Origin: Zonotrichia leucophrys gambelii
Lineage: Eukaryota; Chordata; Aves; Passeriformes; Passerellidae
Assembly: GCF_028769735.1 (NCBI RefSeq)
Contig: NC_088172.1
Location: 37,348,397 to 37,412,396, forward strand
Direction: 5' to 3'
Length of the DNA: 64,000 bases
Part shown: one piece after another, positions 51,211-62,680 of the stretch
Numbering within the stretch: the stretch's first letter is position 1
Layout: every line of letters starts with the position of its first letter
The notes under the pieces: generated by a model
The model's input: only the letters and a program-made list of their open reading frames with translations
Database searches by the model: none
Told to the model about the DNA's origin: nothing
Position numbers and translations under genes: made by a program

Positions 51211-53163
51211 GTATGTGACTGGTGTAAGCACATAAGACACACAAAAGAGTATCTGGATTTTGGGGACGGGGAAAGAAGGCTTCAGTTCTGCAGTGCAAAA
51301 TGTCTCAATCAGTACAAAATGGACATTTTCTACAAAGAGACACAGGCCAATCTTCCAGCTGGACTGTGCAGTACATTACATCCTCCAGTCGAAAATAAAG
51401 CAGAAGGCACTGGGGTGCAGCTGCTGACTCCAGATTCTTGGAATATACCGCTAGCAGATGCTCGGAGAAAAGCCCCATCCCCAGCGTCTGCAGCTGGCCA
51501 AATTCAAGGCCCTGGACCATCAGCGTCTACCACTGCCTCTCCGTCTGACACTGCCAACTGCTCTGTCACTAAAATCCCCACGCCAGTTCCCAAACCTATT
51601 CCCATCAGTGAGAATCCAAATATTCCACCAGTTTCTGTCCAGCCACCTGCTAGCATTGTGCCTCCAATTGGTGTCCCTCCTCGCAGTCCTCCCATGGTGA
51701 TGACAAACCGTGGGCCAGTTCCTCTGCCCATATTCATGGAACAGCAAATTATGCAGCAAATCCGTCCACCGTTTATTCGTGGGCCACCTCACCATGCCTC
51801 AAATCCTAACAGCCCTCTGTCAAATCCAATGATTCCTGGAATTGGTCCCCCACCAGGTGGTCCCAGAAATATGGGTCCCACCTCTAGCCCCATGCACAGG
51901 CCAATGCTTTCCCCCCATATCCATCCCCCCACAACACCTACCATGCCTGGGAATCCTCCTGGCTTGTTGCCACCTCCCCCTCCCGGAGCTCCTTTGCCCA
52001 GTCTTCCTTTCCCCCCTGTCAGCATGATGCCAAATGGTCCTATGCCTATGCCACAGATGATGAACTTTGGATTGCCATCCCTTGCCCCACTGGTGCCACC
52101 CCCAACTCTACTAGTGCCATATCCTGTCATTGTCCCTTTGCCCGTTCCCATCCCCATTCCCATCCCCATCCCTCACATCAACGATTCCAAACCCCCCAAT
52201 GGCTTCTCCAGCAATGGCGAAAGCTTCATTCCGAGTACCTCCAGCGAGACGCCTGGGGCAAAGCCAACCAATAGCTCTTCATCCCCTCGAGAGTCAAAGC
52301 AAGGATCATCCAAATCCTCTGACTCATCACCGAGCTGCTCAGGCCAGTCCCTTAATCAAGCTAAAGTGCTTCAGGAGCACAGTAAAAATGAAGTTGTTGA
52401 TTTGACTGTCAGACCTAGTAGTCCAGCGAACAGTAAATTTGGTTTCCCCAGCGTGCTGCAGGGTCCACAGGATGGTGTGATAGACCTAACAGTGGGCCAC
52501 CGGTCTAGGCTGCACAATGTCATCCACAGGGCTCTGCACGCCCAGGTGAAAGTTGAACGTGAACCTAACAGTGTTGTAAATTTGGCTTTTGGTAGCTCAG
52601 ACAAAAGGAACTGCAGTGACTGCAGGGACAACTGCAGCCCGGTTGACTCAAAAACGTTACCGTGCAGTGACGGAGCTCACTGCTGTCCCGTCTCCTTGGC
52701 CTCTGGCACGCCAGGACTGGAAGCTGGCGCAGCGGTGTGCAACGTCATTGTGAATGGCACAAAGAGCACAGAGGGTTCCAAGAACCCGGAGCCGCCCCAG
52801 GAGCCGAAAAAGCCCCAGTCCCCGGAGGAGCTGGCGGTGAGCGAGCTGGAGTCCGTGAAGGAGAACAACTGCGCCTCGAACTGCCACCTCGAGGGAGAGG
52901 CTGGCAAGAAGTGTGGGGAGGAGCCCCTGGCTGGGGGAGACAAACAGGACCCGAACCTTAACAATCCAGCAGACGAGGACCACGCGTATGCTTTGAGGAT
53001 GCTGCCCAAGACAGGCTGCGTGATCCAGCCTGTGCCAAAACCAGCAGAAAAGACTGCTATTGCGCCGTGCATTATCTCAACGCCAATGCTCAGCACAGGG
53101 CCAGAGGATCTGGAGCCACCATTGAAAAGGAGGTGTCTCCGAATTCGAAATCAGAATAAGTAA
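51211..53163 (+). CDS. SOBP: SOBP large 3' coding exon (second FCS zinc finger to stop codon)
   Basis: The exon opens right after an AG acceptor at 51209-51210 and reads 650 codons in phase 0 to a TAA at 53161-53163. An ATG lies at 51319, but the real frame continues 36 codons upstream of it, so that ATG is internal Met37 of this exon and not a start. In exon numbering: residues 1-36 form an FCS-type zinc finger (C2-x2-C5 and C27-x3-C31, with the FCS signature at 26-28). Residues about 113-335 are strongly proline-rich, including a PIPIPIPIP run at about 313-321 and a PPPPP stretch, as expected for SH3/WW/EVH1 ligands. Residues about 331-380 are Ser-rich. VVDLTV (395-400) and VIDLTV (423-428) are SUMO-interacting motifs known in SOBP. 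A VKVE sumoylation consensus follows at 446-449. A Cys cluster spans 468-492. The C-terminus has a basic KRRCLRIR stretch (639-646), a likely nuclear localisation signal. The product is a nuclear cofactor, with no enzyme activity evident. No frameshift or early stop is seen. Confidence 0.98.
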   Translation, partial: VCDWCKHIRHTKEYLDFGDGERRLQFCSAKCLNQYKMDIFYKETQANLPAGLCSTLHPPVENKAEGTGVQLLTPDSWNIPLADARRKAPSPASAAGQIQGPGPSASTTASPSDTANCSVTKIPTPVPKPIPISENPNIPPVSVQPPASIVPPIGVPPRSPPMVMTNRGPVPLPIFMEQQIMQQIRPPFIRGPPHHASNPNSPLSNPMIPGIGPPPGGPRNMGPTSSPMHRPMLSPHIHPPTTPTMPGNPPGLLPPPPPGAPLPSLPFPPVSMMPNGPMPMPQMMNFGLPSLAPLVPPPTLLVPYPVIVPLPVPIPIPIPIPHINDSKPPNGFSSNGESFIPSTSSETPGAKPTNSSSSPRESKQGSSKSSDSSPSCSGQSLNQAKVLQEHSKNEVVDLTVRPSSPANSKFGFPSVLQGPQDGVIDLTVGHRSRLHNVIHRALHAQVKVEREPNSVVNLAFGSSDKRNCSDCRDNCSPVDSKTLPCSDGAHCCPVSLASGTPGLEAGAAVCNVIVNGTKSTEGSKNPEPPQEPKKPQSPEELAVSELESVKENNCASNCHLEGEAGKKCGEEPLAGGDKQDPNLNNPADEDHAYALRMLPKTGCVIQPVPKPAEKTAIAPCIISTPMLSTGPEDLEPPLKRRCLRIRNQNK

Positions 53164-54350
53164 AGGTTTGTGTAATCACTACTGCCTTCTGTGTGAATAG
53201 AATTCAGTATTTTCAGGTGTGAGGGCAAACTCATGTGGATATGGCCTTCATGAAAGAGAAAGATACAAATTTCAATTTATGAGCACTTTCAGAAAACTAC
53301 TGGTATTTGTGTTGTAGTATTGTTTTTTGTGTTGTATTGCATCTGTACTTGTCAGTACTCCATTCATCAGCAGCCTCATTACACTTTTTCTCACAGAACA
53401 TGTCATGATGGTTCTGGCTGTGAAGTTATTGTGCTGTGTGTGTCAAAACAGTGGTTTTCTGCCTAGAATATGGTACAGGTCTGGGCCATTAATCTGCTTA
53501 CTTATTCCAGCTGAGTTACACAGCAGCTCAAGCCCTCACGATGACTGAAATTGCCCTGCAGCGTAGCACAGAGCCAGATGACCCAGCAGCTTCCTGCTAG
53601 CTCAGATCCAATGGACTTACCAAATGGTCACCTCCAACCATCTCACTTTGATCTGCCTCCAGACTGCACCCTGGCTTTCCACTGAGCTGTTCTCGAGAGA
53701 CTGAACTCCTCTCCATGGGCTTTCCTTTCTGGGGTATTGGTGCTTAGGGACTGCCTGCTGTTTGGGACCTGCCCACTATAGCTTATTGCAGCAAAACCTC
53801 TGCCATGGGGCTTTACTGCCCTTCCTGAGGTATCTGCCTTTGGTGCAAGTCTCCCACTTTAAAAAAGCAGCTGAGATTTGCCCCAGCCCAGTGCTTGGTG
53901 TATGTTTGTGGCTCCTGGTAGGGCTGCAAAGCAAGGCAGAGATTTGGGTATCTCCACCACCCTCCTTGGCTTGTCCAAGGACAGTGCTCCATATGCAGAA
54001 ACTTCTCATCCTTCGTTTCCAATTTCCAGCCTACTGAATCCCTCTGATAGCATAGCACCTTTGTAAAACTCTTTGTTTAGTATGTGTCTGATGCTTCAAA
54101 CCTGAAAGTGAGAAACTGTCTAATGAATCTTCCCTGTCTGACCATGCAAGAACGGCTCTGGCAGTCACTCTTGTTCCACCTGACCTGGGACAAAGCCCCT
54201 CCACAGCTACACACCCCACACTCACACAGTCAGACCAGGTTTCCTCACTGGCTTGACCCCAGGTTTTCTACATCAGAGTTCTCAGATATCCCAATCATTA
54301 TAATAATTTCATCATGGTGCAATAAATAAATAACAAAATAACAGCTTGAG
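53164..54350 (+). other. SOBP: Probable SOBP 3' UTR (end estimated)
   Basis: This is the sequence after the TAA, with no sustained reading frame resembling a protein. The end is placed just after the first AATAAA signals at 54321-54330 and is an estimate. Donor-like sequences overlap and follow the stop codon (GTAAAG from 53160, GTTTGT from 53166), so part of this stretch could instead be intron before a noncoding last exon. Confidence 0.45.
54321..54330 (+). terminator. SOBP: Tandem polyadenylation signal AATAAATAAA
   Basis: Two overlapping AATAAA hexamers occur here, the first good cluster on the + strand downstream of the SOBP stop (about 1.16 kb after it). A GT-containing stretch follows, but no strong GU-rich downstream element is obvious. 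AT-rich sequence yields this hexamer by chance fairly often, so use as the real end is uncertain. Confidence 0.4.
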
Positions 54351-57300
54351 CTGATGCCTTTGAGTAGGGATGCAGAACAAAGGAACCCTGGGCTTTTTTA
54401 CCTTGTATACCCTCAGAGTCTGAGCACAGAGAAGTCTGGGAGTTGTTGGGGGTGTGTGGTCACCCTGTGTCCTTTGTTATGGAAAGGATCAGTACCCATT
54501 CCCACTCTCTTGCCTGGTGCTCAGACTTGGGCTCTGGCCCCCCCAGAGTTCAACCTGCAGCTGGCATTGCAGCTGCACACTGTGCTACCTGCACTGAATA
54601 TATTCCTTAACAAAACTAATGTAATGGAATTTATTTAGATTCACAAGCACGAAGAGCTTCTTTCAGGAAAAGGGGAAATGGTGGGTGTTGCAAGAAATCT
54701 GTTCAGCAGTAAAATACTGATGCTTAGCCGGATGTGGCTTGGTGACATGCCAGATTTCATTACAATCCATGGAATATTCTGTAGCCTCCAGTAAATCCCT
54801 GTTCCTAGTAGCACAAATAATGACTGCAGTGGTGTTTGGCACCTACAGCCACAGATAGCAGCAGCAGACTGTGTAATCTGGGCCATTGCAGTATCTCCCT
54901 GCTCCATCAGTGTGGGCTAATTGCACCATCAAAGATATATAGTATAGCCAGGACTGCCTTCTCATTTGTTAACACAGCCTTCCCTGTGCTCATTGCAGGG
55001 CTGGAAACATTTCTTCCCTTGATCACCAACAGTATTTATTTACTTTCTTCGGTGGAATACAACCATTATTCTTTGCTCTCAGCATGTGCTGACATACATA
55101 AAAGATACACTAATAAGAAGAGAGGACAACTATCACATTCTTGGACTAGTAATCAGCATATACAGGCACTTGAAAGTCAAATTAATATTTAAATCTTTAC
55201 ACACTCCTAGGTCCTATTAGTGGGGATCCCCCTACCCACCCCTGAGGTATGGAATGTATGTCCCTCAGCAGCAATATCTTTATTGCAAACCCCTGTGTTA
55301 CCTTTGGAGCTTGAAAGATTCCCTTCATAAATGTATGCATGCTTCTACCTAGGGGTAGTGATTTGATCTAGTGAGAAGGCCACTATTTGGCTGTGTCCTT
55401 TTTATTAAATTTTAGGAGAGCTATGGTTAACCCTTTCCTACCTCATTGGAGCTCCTCATAGCTGCTTATTTCAAGACAGTGCTAGAAGACTTGCATATTA
55501 TGTGCTTACTCTGTAGTCAAAGACAGGCTGGTTCTTAGCATCTATTTCTGCTTGCCTGGACTATCCAGGCTGCAGCAGGGCTGCCTCTTCAAGGTCCCAG
55601 TCCCAAGAAGAGTTTAGTAACATTCAAAGCCAGAGCCTAAACCCTCAGAGAGAGTTCTGGCTTCACCGAGTAATGTGGTTTTGCCTGTTGACATGATTAT
55701 TCATGACATCACAGATAGTATATGAGAGGGAAGGTTGGCAAACTGAACAAGCTGCATTAGAAAGACAAGGATTCTTTATCATTCAGTTACTGTCCTCAGC
55801 CCTTTGTATTCTCTAAATGTCAATAACTGCCGCTGTGATTATCTTCAGGAATAGCGATTTTCCCTTTCATCCTGAGTTTTTCATATTTCTTTGCCTCAGT
55901 GTAAGGGTTGTCTTACAGGAAAGTTTTCAGGTTGCCAGGCAAGATTAATCTGACCCAATACAGACATCTGTAACAAAGATGCAGCTGAGCTAATTGTCTA
56001 AACTCTCTTTAACCTAGAGAAGCAGGCACTTCAAAGAGACAGCTGAGCTCATCCCAGAGTCAACAACTGAGACATCTCAGATGAATTGTGCCCTAGGAGT
56101 GCCTATTTCTGCCTGCAATGAGGTAAACTTAGGGTGACTGGCACAGACCTAGATTTCCACACAGACACTGGAAGTTAAGAAGCCCAGCCCAGGTGTCTGC
56201 CATACCTCTGGGGCTTGTGCAGTAGCATAGCACGGCATGGTGATGGTTATTAGTCTGTGTCCATCCCCTCATTCCTCCAGGAAAAGAAAAGAAGTAGCCT
56301 CTGTGCAGAAGATATGGGAGACCAGGGTCCCTAAGTGCTCCAAGGGAAAGAGGATACTCCAAATACCCTGCAGAAGTAAACACCATGGTAACCATCTCAT
56401 TCCAGTGGGTACCTCAGTGAAATGTGGGTGGGTTTTGAGCGCCTCGAGGCACGCACGAGTGATTTGTGCAGCTCTGATGATTGATTTGAGGTGAGGACTC
56501 TGTGGTTTCATGAAGAGCCCTTCTTTTGCTATTTCAGCATTGCTGGTCATAGCCAGTCTGGGGGAGCAAAAGGGCTCTGCCTTAGATTTCTGCCCTCCCT
56601 GCCTGTGAGGACTGAGCCTGTCTGTGTCTGTGCAGACGAGAACATCAGTGTAGCCTCTTGCACCCACAGCCCTGAGCTCTGCCATGTCCATGGGTTAGTT
56701 CCTCCTGCCCAGGCCTCAGGAAGCAGGGAGATAAAACCCTTCTTCTGCAGTCCAGTTGTGGGCAGGATGTCTTAAGAGAGACTCCAACCTCATAGAAATT
56801 CTAATAAATTAGAAAGAGGATAGAAGCTGCACTAACAAGTGCGTTGATTTGGGCCCTTGGAGGTTTGTATTGATAGCGCTGGCTACACTAACCTGGGAGA
56901 AAAAAAGTCCAGCCAGTTGTCTTTTTCCCTCTTGCTTCTCACCTACTTGAATTGGAAAATCTGAACATATTGCTCCAATGTGTAACTTTTCCTGGATTTT
57001 ATTTCCCATCAAATTGTGTGACAAGAAGGAAATTAGCCAAATATTTTTACGCTAGAGTTCTGGACAGACAGATTGAATTCATATAACAGCAACATGGACT
57101 CTCTAAAAAGGAATCAGTGCAAGCGTGACCTTTTTGGGCAAGTTGCCAATTTCTGGATTATTTAATGTACCAATTACTTGATTATTGAAAGTGCTAATCA
57201 GCAACATAATCCTTGATGTGAAAGTTTAGTTTCTCCATCAGGATGTGGACTGTCAAGCTGTTCTAACTTGATGCAATTTGAAAAACTATCAAAAGATGTC

Positions 57301-58465
57301 TTAGTGCCAAAGTCCTGCTATGATAAAGGAATGAAGCTAGGAAGAGTATTCTGTTGAGTGTTATATTCTCAAGTTTGAGCAATGTGAGTTTCTAAAATTA
57401 GCAGTGTTAGTGTTGCCTGCCTACATGCTTTATGCCCTGGTGGGATCAGTTTTTACCCGCTAGCTTTGATGTCAGTGTTTCCTAAAGCAATGAAATGAAA
57501 ACACTGAGGTCTGCTTGGATTTAACATGATAGTTATGTTAAACTAAATGAGAAAACGAAGTGGCACATGCTAAACTCACCACTAGCTTCTGTGTGTGCGT
57601 ATGTGTGTGTATTGGGTAATCCTGTGTTGAGGACAGAGGGGTCAGGAAAGGAAAGAGTTTTTCTGCTTGTGACAGCAGAATTTCTTCCAGAAGTAATGGA
57701 AATAGTAGGTGTATGGCCATCTACAGAGCCAACCTGTATGTCTCGGGGTCAGCATCTGCTGAAAGTGAAAGGCCCAAACCTTCAGCTGTCTAGTCCGTGC
57801 ACTGTGCTTGTAAAAATATACAGCATGCAGAACACTCAGTTCAGAGCAGAAGTAGTATGTATCCCACTTTGAGCTCCTCTGCCCATAATGGTCCAGCACA
57901 AGATTTCCTACTCTGGTCTGGATTCCTGAGGGAAGGAGCATAGCTATTGACCTCCTTTTTTTAGCCTTAGAGATTTTAGATCTCCTCTGTCACTGTGGTA
58001 TCTATCTACTAACATCTTTCTTACCTCTGCCCAGATTGCTCTGACAAAATTTGACCTTAAACATGTAGTTGAAAATAGTTTTTTTGTATTTGAACACGTT
58101 TCCATGCTAGTTATCTTTGTTGACATGGTACTACAGGCCAGAGCCTTAGCTAATTTTAACTGGATATAGTTCCACTGGTGCCAAACTAATTTAAATCAAC
58201 AGAGTAATTGGACTCATACATTTAACACCTACTCTTCTGCTTCAGAAGTTTTCCTTCACCTGGCTTCTTATGAGCCTACAGAAATTTTCCATTTATCCAA
58301 AGGGGGAGAGGAGAGACTTTTAACACCACAAAGCCTTAAACACATTTGCTTGGAACTGAAGCTTTGCCCTTGAGAGCTGCCTGACTCTGGCAGTGTGATC
58401 TTATGTTTCAAAATTGCCTGTATACCTTCTCAGGTATATTAAATCAGAAAAAGGATTTCCCAGGG

Positions 58466-58507
58466 AAAAAAAAAAAAAAAAAAAAAAAAAAGGAAAGAAA
58501 AAAAAGG
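58466..58507. repeat. Poly-A tract with A/G tail
   Basis: About 26 consecutive A followed by ggaaagaaaaaaaagg, in the region downstream of SOBP. The composition is very similar to the tract at 25568-25622. No retrogene body is recognisable in the 300 bp on either side. Confidence 0.9.
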
Positions 58508-61500
58508 TTCTCAAAATAGTGAAGTATAAAATGACATACTTCCAGGGTAGCTTTCAGCTCCCACATCTTGCTGCCGGGGTGTGGGAGTGCTAACTTCCGT
58601 CTCAGTGGCAGTAAATAGCAGGCTCGTGGTACGCTGCCATAGATCACTGCACACTCTTTGAATCAAAGGAGCAAGTGCTGATTTCTGATGGGCTCCTCCT
58701 GCTTTTCTATAAAACCTCGTAGGGCACATGTTTCAAATATGAAATCTGATTCTTGAACTCAGTTTAGAAAATAACTACACCTGGTCTGATTTGTAAAGGT
58801 AATAATCATCTAGGGCAAACAACACACATGACCAGAACTTGACAGCCAAAAAAGGCATAGCTCAACTAACAGACGCACAGAAATCTGAAGAACCTATGAC
58901 ACCTACAGACTGTAGCCTACCTGACAGATCCCAGGACCTCAGACCACCCATTTCAGAGATAATTTTGGTGCTTAATTGCCATTATTAGTTGTAATTGTCT
59001 TATGAATTTAAACTAATTTGAACTGAAATAAGCACCATGCATTCCCTAAGTTGGTGCAACCCACATTCATACTGAAACAATGAGTTGCTCATAATTCTTT
59101 GCCAGGCTTTAAAGATTGTTCAGGCACGTTCATACTTATAAGGTCTAAAATGCTCATCTTATTTAAATTGGTTCAAAGTGGGTTTGGCTGCACTGAAAAG
59201 TGTTAAGTGTGAAACAGCCCTATGGGGAGACTCGAGCTCTTCATCAGCCTGTCCTTGTGCTGTTGAGCTACCAAAGTCAGTGGTACAGGGAAATTTTATG
59301 GGGGTGGGGAGGAAAGCACCACTCATAATTAAATACAGAGTCCCTAACAACAAAGACCATAGTAAAACAGATTCTTGTAAAAACACTTGTAAAAACATCA
59401 TCTAGACATCGATTGCCTTGACATGCAGGGGCCAAGATGCTGGATGGTATGTGTCTGATTGCCACTGAAATCTGATGAGGAGCTAAGCACCTCTCAGCCT
59501 TTGTGAAGCTTGACCCTGAAACACCATGGCCAACCTCAGTGCAGAGCAGTGAGCTCTGAACAACTGTGAGAAGATTATAAACTATTTAACAGCAATACCT
59601 GAAAGTGAGAGAGAAAAGAGCAAAACACTTCTGAGGACTGTGGTTGTAAAAAAGTTGGACATACTCAAGCAGTGAGGTATAAATTTTAAATAAAATTAAA
59701 TTATTGTTTGAAAAAACACAGTGGAAGATTGAAGAAAAGTAGAAACAACGCTCTTTGAGCAAGAAGTCAGGCAGAAATCAGACAGTGGCAAGCAAGACTT
59801 TCTGAAGCAATTTTTGCTTCCAGATTACCTGCTGAGTCTCTCCTGTTGGTCCCATAAAGGTAAACACGTTTCTGAGTGCCTCCACCAGTCAAAGCCTCAC
59901 AGCTGAGACCTCCTAATAATGACCTTATTTACATTATTTTGATAATGAGCTGCAGGACCGAAAGTTGTCTTTGGAAACATGTGTGATCATCTCGTGAGAG
60001 CCATGAATTGGAGTAACCTCTAACATTCTGCAGAGCCCTCAACTATTTAATGTTTGCTTCTTCCGTGAAAATTACAGCTGATTAAATATCTGGGCTTGAT
60101 CCTGCTCAGTGCTGTGTGCACTCAGTGCTTGGTGTCTCTAATGCAAACTGAAGGCCCCCGGCATGCTACAGCTCGAGGTCCTGCCTCCAACTCCTTTGCG
60201 TGGCTTTGCTTCCCCAGACACAACTCTGGTATTTGAAAAGAATGGTATTCCTGTACAACATGTGTCTCAATTTGTAATGATATCCGCCCTGCAGCTGGCT
60301 TGCTTTTCCAAGTGTTTCTGAAACATTGCTGCCTTAAATTCGAGCCAACCTTCAACAACAAATTATCTAAAGGCAAAGAGACTGAACTGCATTTGCTGAG
60401 AGGACACCCCTACTCCCTGCTGTGCTCCATCTTCCAGTCCCACTTTTGGACTTTCATGCAGTGTAATGTAATCATCTTCTATGAAGGCAGATATAAAGAA
60501 AAAAATAAATTAAGAAATAGAGGGTTTCAGGATTGGGTAGTGTTGAGTGACATAACCATGGAATTCTGACCTCTCTGGAAAGATCTGCATCCCATCATCA
60601 GGTGATTGATATTGAAACCTATGGTTAAGGCAATTTTCAGCTATTTATTTGGAGCCCATGTGCTTAAATGCAAAACTTTGTGTCATCTGCTTATGCTCCA
60701 AATATTTATAAGGTTTCATGAACTACTTGTGCTGCCACTTCTAAGTTCCTTATCCAAAAAGAGGAGAAAAAAAGCCCCTTCCCACAGGAATTCTCCAATT
60801 GAGAGAGTCTTTACACAACTAGAGAGGATACATTTGAATTGTGACCCTAAATTTGAAAGATCAGCTAAAATGCCAATTCAGTTTTATTTGAAGCAGTTTG
60901 CCAATTATTGCTGAAATGGTTGGTGGTAAAAACATTGTTCCTGTCTTCTTGGGGTGAGAAATAGAGAAAATCTAAACCTGGGCCCAATCCAGGTTTTTCA
61001 GCGCCCAGTTCAGTGCTGAGGATAAGGGAGATGCCCTAAGGTATCTGGCACTGCACTGAGGTCTGTGCCACGTGTCGCCCACTTGCTCCTTACGTGCTCT
61101 GGACGAGCTTTTCCTCTTCTTTCTCCCACAAGATAATCCATGTGACATTTTTGCCACCTGAGCATGCCCCTTTGCTTTTGGATGAGTCTGCATCTGCTGT
61201 TGCAAAGACTTGAAAACAACCACAACAAGGGCTGTGAAAACCAGGGAGAAACCCTCCACGCATGCAGTCCTGGATGGTTATGGACAGTGGAGTTGTTTGT
61301 GGGGAAAATGGGAAAATGTTGATTGCTTTGTGATATAGGATGCTGAAACTTTTCACTAAGAAAGTTCACTGCTGTTTCAGAAAGTTTTGTTATTGCAATT
61401 GTTATAATTTTGTGGCCCACAATAACATTTCAGGTTAAGAAGCCAGGCCCAGGTGTAGCCCAGGTGAGAAGGACTCTCTCAGGGAGACACAGGCTGTGCT

Positions 61501-62666
61501 CAGCAAGACACCCATCCTCACCATCCTCCTTCCCACCACCAACAGTTAAACTGCCTTTCTCTGGCTATTTAACGGGTTTTACTGGAGAGATCAGGTTGAA
61601 TAACAAAATTGGGAAGCACCTTGGAATAGTGGTTTAGGCTCACAGGAGACTGCTGAAATGCAAGCTGAAGTTACTGTTCTGATTCAGACAAAATCAGAGG
61701 TTTAAAGAAGGGTTATTGAATCACAGTGGTTGCCTGTTTTCAGGAAAGGAGAGTAGAAGCTGTCTGGATTTGGTTTACCTTCTATTTCAGTTTTTCAGTT
61801 TTGGGGGATTTTTTTGTTTGGCACAGTTTGGTTTTTTGGTTTGGATTTTTTTTGGGGGGGGGTTGGTTGCTTTCTTGTTATTTTTTTATAAAATACCTTG
61901 CAAAGTTTCAACTTTATCCCAGCTTAAAATGGGACAATTTGGCTGGGGGTTTTTTTTCAGAAGAAAATTGTATCTTCTGCCACATCTGCACACCAGTGGG
62001 GCAAAGCACACTACTCACGAGGCTGGCAAACACACTGGTGCTGCACTGACTGGGGGAGACGGGGCTGCCATGCTGTTGTGGAGATATACCCAATTACAGT
62101 CAGGACTGGCCCTGGCTGGCTCTGTGGTCTGCCATAGGAGTCACTTCCAGTGTAGAGATTAGAAGTCCAAAACCATGATGGCATTTTCCTCTTTGCATGA
62201 TCCATGTACATACCTCAGAATGTCCCAAAATATAAACCAGAGACCCCTCTGTCAGTAGTAGCCTGGAGAAAATGGTGCAACAATTCATAGACTTGGGGGT
62301 GTCTTTACCACTTCCTCTGCCTAGGCATAGAAGGCAAACCCCAGGGCTCTTCCACAGTGTATTCCCTAAAGTCACAATGTTTGCTTAGATTGCAGCTCAT
62401 GTTTTGGTAGAAGGGAGAGCTGAGTTCCACAGGTGACCCAAAGCTGAGCAGGATCTTTTTAGCTTACAAGGTCAGAGCAGAAGGAAATCACTCTCTTTGA
62501 AATCCAGCATTGATGCTTAAGGACTCAGCTTGTTCTCCCATTTGAGCTAAAAGCCCTCCCTGACTTTTGCAATGTGGCATCCCTTCCATTAGCTCATGGA
62601 AAGATAAATCATAGAGTATTCAAAGGGGAAGGTTTTAATGAAGAAGCTTGAACTGCTTTAAGAATT

Positions 62667-62680
62667 AAAAAAAAAAAAAA
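62667..62680. repeat. Poly-A tract
   Basis: A 14-base run of A in the downstream region, followed by ttaaaaatta. Simple low-complexity sequence. Confidence 0.8.

Noticed and set aside
51319..51321. ATG at the start of the long open frame as the SOBP start codon
   Set aside because: The homologous frame continues 36 codons upstream to the acceptor at 51210 and contains the zinc finger, so this Met is internal, at least in the main transcript.
51789..52169. Gly/Met-rich frame antisense to SOBP
   Set aside because: It is the shadow of the Pro-rich coding region on the other strand.
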